DNA of 64,000 nt, from NCBI GenBank assembly GCA_022113835.1, contig JAILWY010000011.1, positions 3,472,001 through 3,536,000 on the forward strand, written 5' to 3'. Under the pieces are notes generated by a model, which saw nothing but the letters and a program-made list of their open reading frames with translations, was not told where the DNA came from and did not search any database. The stretch comes from Atopsyche davidsoni (lineage: Eukaryota; Arthropoda; Insecta; Trichoptera; Hydrobiosidae). The translations under genes and the position numbers were made by a program. Positions 1 to 21,302 of this stretch are shown in pieces (within the stretch, counting starts at the first letter, position 1; the number at the start of each line of letters is the position of its first letter).

Positions 1-46
1 ATTCAATCGTCAAATTTTGTTTGCCATAAGTATTTCCTCTGTGCAG

Positions 47-8249
<8,203 letters not shown>

Positions 8250-8803
8250 AGAAATTTTGAGTATGATGGACCGCTCGGAACTGGTTTATAAATAATTATA
8301 TATTTTATTACTTGTGCTTCTCAGGCACACGTAGCTGGTATGATCTGATCACAATTGTATAAAAAGTGGCATATCTCAAACTGATACTTTAAGTATTGAA
8401 CCTCGTAAAGTGCTATTTTCATATGAGAAAAAATTTAAGTAAAATGTATTACTATATGCTTGTCAATTTTCTGCACTTTGTTCATTTGAAACTTTGATTT
8501 AATTTATTATTTTGATTATATGGCAATACTAGATGTGTCACTTTCGATATCTTGCGGGTTTTTGAATGAATGTGTTCGATTTTGGCTGGCTTTTAGCTTG
8601 TAAAGGATAAAACTTATGATATAAAGACAATATATTGGTCTAAATAGCATTCTCAATCGTTTATTGCAACGAACTGCATAAAGACAACCACAATGAGCAA
8701 TGAAGTGAAAGAATTTATAGAACGAATGAAAACCACTCGGTACTATTGTATCAGTGGAGCTATATGAATAATTTTAATTATATTTCTATATGCTTCTATT
8801 AGA

Positions 8804-8809
8804 AATAAA
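8804..8809 (+). terminator. candidate poly(A) signal of LIM kinase
   Basis: AATAAA about 555 bases after the LIMK stop codon. It is the first canonical hexamer in a plausible 3' UTR. Confidence 0.45.
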
Positions 8810-9416
8810 TGTGTAACATAAAATTTTTCCTGGCATGCAAATTGATCGTTTTTTCAATGTTGTATGTATAAAAGTCAATGCCGTGAAGTGGAGATGTACT
8901 GCATGTTGAAGACCACCTGAGATATGGTTTAGTTTGCTTCAATGACCGTAACTGCTACCACACAACTTTCATCTGTAAAAGCACTACCTTGTCGAGTTTA
9001 ATGCTGCCAACAGATCTCACAGTACGTTGGCAATGTTTATTTACATAATCTTTCAATGCGAATCAGATCACAGGGTCCGGTTTCTTTAAATAAAAGCCAG
9101 TGTTTAACGCACAGCGTATCTTCACTTCACGTCACTGATAAATAGGATAATGAAAATATTCTTCTTCCACTTGTATATTTAGACGTTTTTATTAGGGATA
9201 GATCAGATTTCAACACTAATTGACCGATTAAAATATTAAATATCGAGTGATACAAATGTTTTGTCATTCGGCTGTCCCATTTGCTACTGAGCATTTTTGA
9301 GATGTGTGATTTGTCGTTGAATTATAAACAATTTAAAACATTTTATATTGAGATTTGCTCAAATGCTTATTGCTTTGAACTTTATTATTCCAACTGTTCG
9401 CCAGATGTAGTCGAAT

Positions 9417-9502
9417 TTAACACGTTGACTGCCGTGTCAGCCACCGGTGGCCGACACGGAGGTATTCCAATTGGGCCGCGTCGGCCACCGGTGGCCGACA
9501 CG
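9417..9502. repeat. TTAA-led element end with duplicated 20-24 nt palindrome
   Basis: TTAA at 9417 is followed by CACGTTGACTGCC and then a near-perfect 24-nt palindrome (9434-9457). After 22 bases comes a perfect 20-nt palindrome (9480-9499) with the same core GGCCACCGGTGGCC. The patch is strongly G+C-rich in an AT-rich setting. A TTAA target plus a subterminal palindrome is what piggyBac-like MITE ends look like, but I could not find a matching opposite end. Confidence 0.45.
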
Positions 9503-11760
9503 ACATACCAATAAATCACCTCAAAAATATCTCCAAACAAATGAAATAATTGTATTTCGGCCCATTATATTAAATTAAACCTAAAAACGTGAAAACAATT
9601 TTTGGACATTTTTATAGGAATAGGAATTGGATGACTTTTTACATAAAGAGAATCCTTTGATGAGAGGCCAATTTTAAGTTATGTATATTTTTTATTTAAT
9701 ATTTTTTAAATTGATTTTCTCCATGCCGAATAGCTCGAAGGGCTTTAGCAGCCAATTATATTCATCTGGATTAATTCAGGAATTTGTCAAATAATTTAGT
9801 AATTTTTACAACCGGGTCTAACGAGTTGTCCAATTTCAGTGACTCAAAAATATAATGGGTACAAATCTTAAATGAAATCTATATTTTTTAATTAAACGTT
9901 TTGTTTGTTCAAAAAATTTGGTGTCAGTCTCTTTTAGATTGAAGTCATCCAATTGTAGGTTCGAATTGATGAATCGGGAATGTTGAAATCTCTGAATCGG
10001 TCTATCCCTAGTTTTTATTAATCTATTAATGAAATGTGTATCCAAAATCAGTATTTAAATTTTACATCTTTAAATGAAAAAATTCTCAATGTAAGTGTTA
10101 TTTCAAAAACGAAAGATATTTTTACATTTAGTTGTTAGGTGTACCTCCTGAATGTATGTATAATAGTTGTCGAAGCCGTTTTTCATGTTGTTGTAAATAC
10201 TGTTGAATTATCTGTAAAACTGTGTGTTCATGTAATATTAGACTTCAAACTCTTGATGTATTTCAAACAATAACTAGTGAAAATGTTATTTTCATACTGA
10301 ATGTGCTCATTTGTTATTCTTATGAAAATTAGACGGCTGAATCTCGTGCACGTCTGAGAATGTGCAAATAAAATTATAATAAAATCCAGTATTCTCAGTG
10401 ACTGCATCAAAAAGCTAAAAGACTGCGGGTCGCCAAAGCATAACCTGCAGGCTACCAGGCTGAGAGCTCTCTTTTGACGTTAACAGTATTCTTTTTCACC
10501 GCCTTTCACACCACCTTTTTAGGTCAATCTAAACCTACTTCCCTGTCTCAGCATCACCACTTTAAGCCGACTGAATTCGTCTCCATCATTTGACACATCG
10601 CCATTTAAACCTGTTCAAAATTAAGCCCCTCTTTAATCACAGGTTTAAGTGGAGATATTGACGCGTGGAAAAAAATCTTAACCCTTTTATTTTGGCATAT
10701 ATCTTATTTGTTATCCTTGGTCTAGGAGCTAATTGAAGACAATGGGTAGTAGCTTTCTGCGACACCGCAGTTATCTACAAACTAACGTTTTGCTTTATAT
10801 AACACGTCGGAATGCTCACAAACTAAGTGGACAATAATTTTATACAACCTGAAGTGTGTTAGCTTCGGGTCCACTTAATCATAGTTTATACTGTAGTTAC
10901 CAGGTATTTTGGTATAGTTTTGTGTCGACAACCTTTTTGGGTTTATCCTAATAAGTTTACAATACTTACAATATAACCATTTCGGATCCGATTAGGAGTT
11001 TGCTGAAAAAAAAACTCGGGAGCAATAAACTCTTCTGTAAACGACTTTATATTTTAATAATTTGAAATTGTGAAACTAACGACTATTGAAAAAAGTACAA
11101 TTTGAATATTGTATTTCCTTGCAAATAATGAATTGAAGTATTTAGACAAAATTGCTATGTTCAATTTTGTTTTGAGGGCGGAACCTGAAAACTTCCACTC
11201 GAGAAGGGCTGGTAATCAAAGTATTTATTTTAAATACTACCGCAAACTATGAACAAATCTAATATTTTCTAAAAGTTTCAATTTCAATGCGTTATTTGGT
11301 TGTGATTAAAAAAACCATTTAAAAATTAATTTATAACCATAATATGATTTAATTAACCCTGACCTTAAGGGTAAAACGGGAAGTATAGCTACTTCGTCGT
11401 CGTTGTAGTTATGTTGCGATCTAATATTGTATAACAGTAATTTGCTTTGAATTTGAAAGACTATTTGACACTTAGTAGTAGTCATTATTTTTTCTTTGTT
11501 ATGTAAAAAAGGGACTGAAGCGACCTTTGTTGAAAAAAACATACTTTGCCGTAAAACTTTTCAGTATATATATTTTTTACAATATATTGGTATCTTCAAC
11601 ATAATATCTGTACATTTATAAAATTATGAATAGTTTCTTTTTTTTTTATTATTATTAGTAAATATTTCTAAAACCAATTGTTAGTCAAGTCTTTGTAATT
11701 GGAGGTGTTGATATTTTATTCAGACTTACAATATTATTTTCTATGTGTGTTCAATGTTGC

Positions 11761-11862
11761 GTTAACCCATTGACTTCAGAAGGAAGGGCCTTGCAATTTA
11801 TTATGATCAACATTAAAGTATCAATTTATCAATGTTGACTTATGAAGTCAATGCGTTGATAA
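11761..11862. mobile_element. small foldback (MITE-like) element
   Basis: Perfect 11-bp inverted repeat CATTGACTTCA (11768-11778) and its complement (11843-11853). Nested inside is a second inverted pair, TCAACATT (11807-11814) and AATGTTGA (11831-11838). The left arm carries about 24 extra bases. The whole of about 100 bp would fold into one interrupted hairpin. It has no coding capacity. Confidence 0.45.
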
Positions 11863-14096
11863 TAAACATAGTACAACTTTATTTACGTCAAAAATAATTT
11901 TAATTGAATCGAGTGGTCAATTACTTGATGTTTTGACTTCCCACTCCCACGTCTTGTGTGGTGAAGAAATGACACATTATTGTGTCGCGCAACGATGCTT
12001 TGTGAATTCTTTTGTCCATTTTGTATAAAGTACTGATTTTACAAAAATGAATTAGATTTAGTTGAACAAGTTTGATTAGGAGTACTTAACATGACTAACA
12101 CTGTCTGTGATATTGTTTTTTAGGAGATGTCGTCGAGGTCGCACCCCCTGTTTGCCGTATTATGCATAACAGAAATGCAATGGCATGATATTTTATTTGT
12201 TCTTTTAATGGATCCAGATTTTATTGTCTTTTCTATTATTTTAAGGTGAAACTTTGAAATGTTAAATTTTTTTTCTTTACATTCCAAATAATGCCATTTT
12301 TTAAAAGATATAATGAATATATGCACATAAAATGTCCGTGTTCATTTGATATGAAATATATAAAATATTAAATACGAAAGGACTGTTTTTTTTTAAATTA
12401 TAATGAAACACAACATTGTTTAGTGTAGATTTTTTTTATTAATATTTTTAATACACATTTCGTGACGGTTTGATAGACAGACTGTTAAAATTTTACACAT
12501 TTTTTTACCATTTTTCAAAGGCTGATTACCCTACTTTTCACTGCAACAGACAGTTTTGATAGTTGATTAAAATAATAAACAATTTTATTTTAATCAGAGG
12601 CCATTTTCGCCGAGCTGATAATATTTATTACAGCGGACAACATTTTCTCTTAAAAATCTTTTTATGATCGAATTGACATGAAATTTAATTGCGATGAAAC
12701 TTGTAACAAACAAGTTTTATAAAAAGTAAACGATGCCTTATTCTAATTACAACTATGAGCCATGTGGTGACTAGGCTTCCATAAAACTATTTTCCCCATA
12801 GATATAACATACTAGAAATTTTACAATTCGGTTTATATTCAAGTACTTTCCAGTTACATTCGAAATGGAGTCAGTCTTATCTAAAAATCATCAAGATGGA
12901 GCGACGTCCTCATTGACTGGATATCTTTAGTTTTCAACATTCAAAAGAATATTATTGTGAAGTATTGCTTATTATAACTTGAGGGCCGCGCTAGAATCTT
13001 GATGAATTTATTAACATCTAATAGAAAAAAGAAACAGTTCTGTCCATCAATCCGCCTTCCAGGTAGTTTCCATCCCTAAACACCATATTTACAACAAATA
13101 TTACATTTTGATATGTAATTAAAATATGGGACCAGGAAATTTTGGTGCGAAAGTTTTATTTTAATTGACAGTCAGTAGATTTATTGGATAAATTTTTCAA
13201 ATCGTTAAACTTCTTGAGTCAAGTTCTGGTGGCTGCGAGTGTCTCTAGGAGTAGACAATTGACAAGGTAATGATAGAATCAGAGGGAATCCATCCGAATG
13301 AATATCGTAGATGAATCATGGATATCTACCAGTTTCTTCAAACTTCACTTGAACTTGTGTTCACCATAACATTAGATTGATTCAATGAAACCTGCAGTTG
13401 ATTGTTTTGAATGTTAAATTTTAATCCCCACCGAGAATAACAACATTGCAAGTTTTTATTGTTATCTTTAAAATTTTACGCAGTTTTTACAAGTCAGAAC
13501 GTTCTACACTACATATGAACGCAGTTTAGTTTGATACGGCAGGCGTTATCTAATTGAAATATCGTTTTTATATAAAGTTAGTATTGTTATTAAAATCACA
13601 ACGAAAGTGAGGTTATGTTGCCTGCTTATATATTACTTTCGCATCGAAACGTCCCGGTCCACAACGACGTGCTGTACATTTATGTTTAACAATATTAATT
13701 GGTATTACAAACAATTTGATTGTATATAACTACGACAAGATTATTGTGCATTGGGTAAGTTATTCAGTTACATATAAAATTGGAATGAATTCTCAAAAAG
13801 ATATTACTGGAAATGTAATTGTATGGATTATAATTATGCGGTGCTGTAATATTCATTGCAAGGGAAAATGTAGAACAATTCAATATTATAGAGTGTTGAA
13901 TATTCGTAGGATTTGACTTTAGAAGAGCTGAAATCTCAATACATTCTCGTACCCTGATCTGAACTATACATGATTTTGATAAATCCATAATGTTCCTCGA
14001 CTAGTTTTAGAAACTTTTCTATAGCAATGTGATATTGCGATGATTTATTTGAATTATTGTATTTTCAATTATTATTTTTTTAATATTAAGCAAATA

Positions 14097-14301
14097 CAGT
14101 AGAAACTCAAATATCTCGGAAAAAAATCGGATTATGACTAGCAAAATTGCACAGCAAAAATAAAATATTTCAATGAATAACATTTTACTATATTGTTTTT
14201 CTATATCACTTGTTAAGTAAAAGAAACTAATGTCATCAATTGATAATGCTAAAAGTATTACTTTATTTAATTTAATTTGGATAATAGAGTTTCCACTACA
14301 G
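14097..14301. mobile_element. pogo/Tigger-like MITE candidate
   Basis: The left end CAGTAGAAACTC (14097-14108, preceded by TA) is matched by an imperfect inverted copy GAGTTTCCACTACAG (14287-14301). CAGTAGAAACTC-type ends with TA insertion are typical of pogo/Tigger elements of the Tc1/mariner superfamily. The 205-bp interior is AT-rich and noncoding. The right flank is TG rather than TA, so the target-site duplication is not proven. Confidence 0.4.
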
Positions 14302-15097
14302 TGCATAACATAGCTATTAATCATTGTTATTTAAACAGGTAAAACAATCGTAATGATTATATAAATACATAAAAATTATAACAGTTTATCATGGTTTTTT
14401 TTAGTTTACAGTTTTAGTTATTTTTTTCATAATATGTACAAGATATACAACAGTATTTGATAAAGACCATGTTTTTAAATGAAATTAATAAATATAAATA
14501 CTTACATGCATTGATTTTTAAATTATATAAAAAAGTTACTTCATTTAATAATCACAACAAAATATAAATCTAAATTTCATGCATAGTTAATAAAGTAATG
14601 CCTATGTATCTTTCATAAACTATAATAATTATTTATTAACAAGTACTACATTTTTCCATGTTATGAATAAATTTTAAAAAATCGTAAAAAGTAAACACTA
14701 GAAAGACTGAATAAAAAAAATTGTAACTTAAAATCAACTTAATTACAAAAAAGCTAATTTTGAGTTTCAAGTTATTCATTCCCTTATTTTTACATTTAAC
14801 AAAACAATAAATTTAAATAAATAAACAATATATATAAATATAGGTATATATATTTTTTAAATAATTCAATGATTAAAATAAAACAATGATAAAAATGCAT
14901 GAGCATTCATTTGCCATATTTGGTGATCTGAACACGAGCTCAGATAGCCAAAGGCTTTGGGATTGCGAAAGTACTTCTATAAATTTAGCTTTTATGGAAA
15001 GATGATTAGAAAACTCACAGTAGATTTGGATAGTGTGATTAGACATATTTAAATTGTTCATTAATATTTCACAATAAAATAAAAATTATTTGCAACA

Positions 15098-15385
15098 CAG
15101 GCGACTCTCGGTTTACAAGTGAGTTGCTTTCGCGGTTGCTGTATTGTGTTTTGCGTTGTGTGTGTTTCATACATTCCGAAGCCATTACCAAATATATTTG
15201 TCAATTCATTCGTATTTAGATTAGATTTCCGAGTAGATTTTGTCTTGTTTACCTTTGATATTTATGGAGAGGTTAGAATGACATACAATGCTAAAGATGA
15301 TATCATAACTAATAAATAATCTATTTCCTTTTGTAAGCGAGTAGAATCACCATAGCGTGACTTGTAAACCAATATTTTACAGCAT
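15098..15385. mobile_element. inverted-repeat element of about 290 bp
   Basis: GGTTTACAAGT (15110-15120) is perfectly inverted as ACTTGTAAACC (15360-15370). The enclosed 240 bp has one short open frame with no recognisable domain. It is probably a nonautonomous DNA transposon. The outer boundaries are approximate. Confidence 0.35.
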
Positions 15386-15533
15386 GTATCAATGGCGACT
15401 AAGAAATATTTGTTTAATTGTGATAAATATTAGGCAAATTGAACATTTGTAAACCAAGAATTGCTTGTGTAAAATTAAAAATGCCTTTTTTAAAATGTCC
15501 TTAAATAAAACTATGGCCACACTTTTTTTAATG

Positions 15534-15614
15534 CTAGTCAAGTTCCGTGAGTTTCACAATCTTAGGCTCGCCCTTCATTTCCATCTCACGTAATGTTAAC
15601 TGACAAGACTTCAG
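15534..15614 (-). CDS. possible terminal exon of an unidentified gene
   Basis: On the minus strand a good acceptor (TTTTTGTTTTCAG) is followed by 26 codons and TAG. The product ends EMEMKGEPKIVKLTELD, a hydrophilic sequence with no low-complexity bias. No upstream exons could be identified in 15.6-18.9 kb. It begins in phase 0, so it could even splice from exon 2 of the SKA2-like gene as an alternative 3' end, but nothing proves that. It may be a chance frame. The protein family is not recognised. Confidence 0.3.
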   Translation of the reverse strand: MKSCQLTLREMEMKGEPKIVKLTELD

Positions 15615-18600
15615 CTGAAAACAAAAAGTACCGTTGAATCATGCCCGAGCTGACTTGATGATATCTCAACAACTACACATTAAATTTATAAGTACACAGT
15701 ATCAGACATGTATTAGTTTCCCTTAAGAAATTAGAAATACTACCGACTAAGATAGAAAGGGCCTTCTATCCTGGCAACAGTCCAACTAAGTATAGCATGG
15801 TCACAACATGTACACTATCCTACCTAACCTAGTGGCTCTACTTACACATAGATCAGACATGTGGTTGTATCATTGCTTACTGAGCTAACATCTAAGGAAG
15901 ATGCAAGAAACACGTACCGGGTAAAGCTGCCAACGTTGAAAGAACCAAGCTTTGAAAGCTAAGAAGTTAGTTCAAGGTTCTACTTTATTATTTTATTGCA
16001 AAGATAAAAAAAACACTAAAAAACCAATGTGGTGAATTCGAACGCAATATTTTATATAGGACTATGAGTCGGTGAAGTTTATTTAAATTATCGAAGAATG
16101 CTAACAGTTTATTTTAACACTGATTCGAAACCGAGGTCCTTTTTTTCTGCAGCTCTACCATTTACGGTTTCAAAGTTGTAGTGGCTCCACCAAGTGCGTG
16201 ACTTTCAGAAGTCAAACTGTAAATAATTATTTATTAAATTGCTTTAAAATAACATAAATTAATATTGTAAACCAACGTAGCTCTTGGCACTAAGCGCTGT
16301 GCCTTGGTGGAGTCACTGGCGAGGTTGTTGGTTCTCGTGGTTCACTGACTAGACATGCGAGTGTTCCCAGGCTGACCGGAGAATAGTATTTAACACACTT
16401 ATCGTGCTGACGATTAACTAAATTAAATCTGAGAGCAGACTCATAATTTACCAGGTAGATGAAGAACCAAGCTTTGAAATATTTCAGTCAACACACACAC
16501 ACATATACAAGAAAAATAATACAACTAGCAACCAAAAATCTTTAAGATATAGATATAATAATTATTGCATGTACATGATACCCTAGTCGTTATGTCTCAG
16601 GCCTCTAGAGAGCAACCATCAGTCTTAAGAAGACTATTATGACTTGCATGTGAACAGCCGATGTACAAACAGAGCAGTCCCATCTCATTGCCTTATGATT
16701 TAAGCATGCAACCTTCCGACTGTCGGCTTAGCTAAATTTCATCAGATAAAACAAAAAAGTAAATCACAAAATAAATCTCATAATCAATGCCTAGCACCTT
16801 GTTAATTGAGTATTTTTAACATTCCATCTATTCAACTAGTAAATGAAAAGTCTGCTGTCGAAACTTAAGCCAAAATATGCAACATGCAACATCTAACTAA
16901 AATAATCTAATTATTTTCACACCTATTGCACAAGTTTAAAAAAATAATATGTGATAGATTGCACAGCAAGAATGATTTTGTAAATACATAAATCTGTAAT
17001 ATATATTCTTATTAATCTATTTGGCATTTCAAGTATTGCAACAGAAGTCGTCATGAAAATAATACATTTTATGGTATACACGGTTCACAAGGTAGCTCAA
17101 AAATAAAAATATTATAAGACACTAAGCATAAAAGAAGGGGATAAAGTAAATGCATTGCCTTAGTACATGTTTGCTGTGTTTTGTGCGAATGGAATAACAT
17201 CTTATGTGCATACCGAAATTGACAAATATTTCATGAAAATGATGTAGCCAGCTATGCTGAGGATGGGTGGAGAGAAGCCTGCAGTAGCTTAATACATGAC
17301 AATGAGGCGATCGGTCACCCAGTGGGTGCTCACCACGGGTGCGTTTGGCTTTACAATATTTTTATTTTTAAGAGCTACCGTCCGTCCACGAAACACGAAA
17401 TTAAATTCAATAATTTTAGACCTACGAGTATCTTACGTCTAATTGTAAAGATTTTTATATAAAAGACCTAGAAGGAATGTACGCATAATACATTTTATAC
17501 TGTTAGTAGAAAATACGTGTGGCTAGGCGTTTCATTAGGACGCCTGTCGTTTTTTAAGATAAATGCTAAATGTTACAGTCACTTTGTAGACATTAGGAAG
17601 AATTAGATTCGGAGTAATTTTAGTCCTTTAAGTTCACATCAGATATGGACCGATTAACATGGCACGTTTCCAATCAACAATATTTCTGAATTGCATCAAA
17701 AGAAAATAATTATTACAATACTTTTATTTCTATTCTTAACAAAGCAGCAGTCATACCTCGGAGCTATCTCAAAATAAAAAAATTATTAAAGATTAATTTT
17801 TAACTTATCAATGCATTCACTGTATTACGGTTACAGTAATATATATTTACTCTCACATAACCGTCTCATTAACGTATTGAAATTTCTACGTAATCGTGTT
17901 AAAAAATTGATTTTTATTTTTTCCACCCGGGCAGAATATTGAATAATATACTATACTTATGAAAGATTGCCATATTTTGTGTGATTTTGGTCACTCATAT
18001 ATGAGTATCTGTTTAAATAGAAAAATATCAATAAATCATACATAGATAATTTGGAAGACAACTTCGAGGAGATAATTATCAATAATTTTAGATGTCTGTA
18101 ATTTGAGGTATGACTAGTTTTTTTTTTTACTTGGTCTGATACAAAAGAATATAAAAATGTAAAACGACCCAAATAAAAATAAGCTTTGCATTTTTTAAAT
18201 GCTTAAATAGCAAAAAAAAGTACTGTATTACATTTATAAATATAACAATTGATACAAAGCTTGGATTCCATTCCACATCTGATGTAAATTTCAATTAAGA
18301 AAATACATTTTTCTTGTTAATAAAAAAATGCCTATTAACTAGATATAGAGCCCATCATTATATAAAAAAAACACTTAATCTATTCATTATTACTATTATA
18401 TATGTACATAATATATTAGACAAAATTATTGTGCAGTAAGAGGTTATTGGCTAATATGTATTATAGATATATTTTTATCACAAAAAATACAATAAACTTG
18501 TGACTTCACCGGTATAATGTATGTGCACTTAGTGCATTGTCAAATACTGAAAGTTGTTTGACGAATATCAATAATAAATAACAATACAATAGTAAAATTT

Positions 18601-19012
18601 ACTATTGAAAAACTAACAGCATAAACAACTGATATATCTGCTATATACATATTTAAAATTAACTTTTGAACTTCACGGCTGTGTTGCTCTTTTCTGGGTT
18701 TTTCTCCAGCGTCCACCGGAGAGAACAAAAATCTCAGAGACACAAAAGTCATGTTAAAAACTTTTTCTGGCTACGTTGCTATCAGATAATAACGTGTAAG
18801 TATACCAGTAACCCTGACAGCAGTTGCTAGTCAGAGAAAACTCTCGGATCGAAATTACTTCTAAACAAAAAAAAAATGTCATTTTTAATGACAGCTGTTG
18901 CAGCTAATACTCTCCGAGTGCAGTTCATAAGGGAACGGAAGTGAGATTTGTTCTCTCTGGTGAAGGTCAGCCTTAATGTACAAGTGAATGTGGTGATTTG
19001 CTTAGCGTGTGA

Positions 19013-21302
19013 TTAGTTGTGCGGAACGGCAGCGATGCGTTCTTTGAGGTTAGAGAAGCGGCCCTGCACTTGCTGGACCTGCTGTCGGAGACGATCACTA
19101 ACCTGGCGCTGCAGTTCCTGAACCTCCAGAATCTCCTTCCGAAGGTTCTGGTAGTCATTCTTTACCTGTATCGCAAAGAATTCTAATAGAAAACATGCAT
19201 AAAGTATGGTTATTGTGAATCATAAAAAATGTAGGAAATCCTGGATGAAAGCAAACTTTATAATCTATTTTTTTATAGCCGCTGTACTTATAAGTACTAT
19301 TAAAGTAATTTATGATCTGATAAAAATAAGTCTTGGAATTTATAAAAATTATTTACAGCAATCTTAGTTTGAAAAAACATAATATTAATAAAATATTATA
19401 AACAATAACATAGTAACGAATGAATATTTATGACTTTTCACAGATATTTAATTTTCCACAGAATTTGTAAATAAGAATAAAAAAATATTGTTGCTTTTTA
19501 AATAAACAAATTGTTTAATCAGATTTCAAAGTTTGAGATCAGATTATAGAATTGCCTACACATTTTATTGCACATTTAAAAAATACTGTAATTACACCAA
19601 TTGATGATCTATTACAACAAAAAGTTGATTGCCAGTAATTATATGATTTTAATATTATTTGACACCTTAATAATGACAATGGCTGTTGATTATGTGATGG
19701 ATGACTTGTAAATGTGAAATCCAAAGAGAAAGCTACACCAGCTACATTATCCATCAAGTTTACGCAGGTTGCTGATTGAGGACACCTTTGTTTTTATACT
19801 AAATCTAAATAAGAAGAATTGTTATTTACGACATCTACATGAGTTATGATTAGAACGATATTCTCATTTTATATAAAAAGCGCTATAACATCAGAAGTCA
19901 AATTTGATACTGAAAATGACAAGAATGAAGGTGATATGTCGAATATGAACATGATAAATTTTCCATGTGATGTTCGATAAAATTTTACTAATGAATATCC
20001 TATTAAGTTAAAAATTTATACTCTCCATTCTGTATACACAATGGATGAATTTTGGGGAATTATTTGATGTTTGTGCAATTCTTTTTGCATTTTTTCCAAA
20101 TTAATAAAACCCACACTGCGATTAATATAATATTAAACGCAAATAAATAGAAAAGCGGATAAAAATAACCTACAGCTTTGTTCTCACAATATAGCAAAGC
20201 AAGAATATAGTTGCCATTAATAAATTTCAGTTTACTCACCATTTTTTTTTAGTCTGTGACTTATCATGTAAAAGAATTTTTTAATAATAAAAACTAAACG
20301 GCCTCAAGCTAATGAATATTCTTAAATAGTAAGAACATTGTTTTTATTCCTTTAAAAATCATTTCAGCGTTATTAAAAGAATTAAGCACTTTTCATAATT
20401 AAGCAGTCTTGAAGACATCAACACTAAAACTTAATGTAGCTTATCCTAATCTTCTTTGTTTTAACCTGAACAAGTGTTTCTAAAGATATTGTCAATATTA
20501 GCTTAATTATTTTTACAGAAGACCAAACACCTTCATTAATTACATTACAATAACATCAAGTAAATGCTAAAAATTGGTGACTTTCATGCATTTGGTTTTT
20601 AGAAATTGTTCAGCATTGAAAAAATATTTATTCCTGGAATATATGAATTTTTAATGAATCATTCACTAAAAATGGTATTTATCTATTCAATTGCTTGAAA
20701 CATTGTTTATAATTGAGTGTTAAAAATCCAACTTATCGAGACAGTATATCACCAATATTTTGCATATTAGTTTGTTAGAGCAAAAGATGAATTACAAATT
20801 GTCAAACCTCTGTGACAGATTTAAGGAGTTTCATAACAGACATTTCAGGGTTTTGGTCGGGCTCCGATATCTGCCTCTCCACCGTGTCAATCTTGAAAGC
20901 CATCATGTCAAGTCGTTCATCAGTTCTTTTAACCTATACAAAAGATAAGATAAATATCAAATTTAAATATGCCAGCAACACGCATAATTAAAAAAAAAAT
21001 AGGTTATTATTCATCCAGACTGTTGACAGAATTTTATTTTAACTAAAACTTAAACACCAGGACCTAAGTAGGCGTTCCTGTTAGTAAAGAATTTAGCGAC
21101 ATTTTATCAAAATTGCACGATGTCAAACAACCAATTTACCTTATAGTAATATATGATATAATAATTTGATTATTCAAACATATCGTTTTTGCGAGATACG
21201 TTTGATTTAGTATTTTCATTTTAATACTCACGATAATTTCAATGCAAGGTAATAATGAAAATCACTAACCGAATTCTCTAGACTTACAACAGCAGCCTCC
21301 AT
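19013..21302 (-). CDS. SKA2: SKA2-like spindle and kinetochore-associated protein
   Basis: Three exons on the minus strand: 21302-21270 (starts MEAAVVSLENS), 20933-20808 and 19165-19013 (stop TAA). All phases are 0, giving 103 aa. The protein is a predicted coiled coil from end to end. Its beginning MEAAV..LE, the NPEMSVMKLLKSV block and the following K.DYQNL match, as I recall them, the order of conserved blocks in SKA2 (about 120 aa in human). SKA2 forms the W-shaped SKA core with SKA1 and SKA3 and couples kinetochores to microtubules. The boundaries are well supported by splice sites; the family assignment rests on short motifs and length. Another small coiled-coil family is the alternative. 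Confidence 0.65.

Larger units (their letters stand above)
8810..19012. other. gene-poor intergenic region with fossil mobile-element traces
   Basis: About 10 kb between the LIM kinase and the SKA2-like gene. Open frames are short, AT-driven and without recognisable domains. Listed separately are foldback or MITE-like structures at 9417-9502, 11761-11862, 14097-14301 and 15098-15385, and a possible terminal exon at 15534-15614 on the minus strand. The remainder is unannotatable by eye. Confidence 0.6.

Noticed and set aside
15119..15319. 66-codon frame inside the inverted-repeat element
   Set aside because: Too short and Phe/Val-rich; no transposase motif could be seen.
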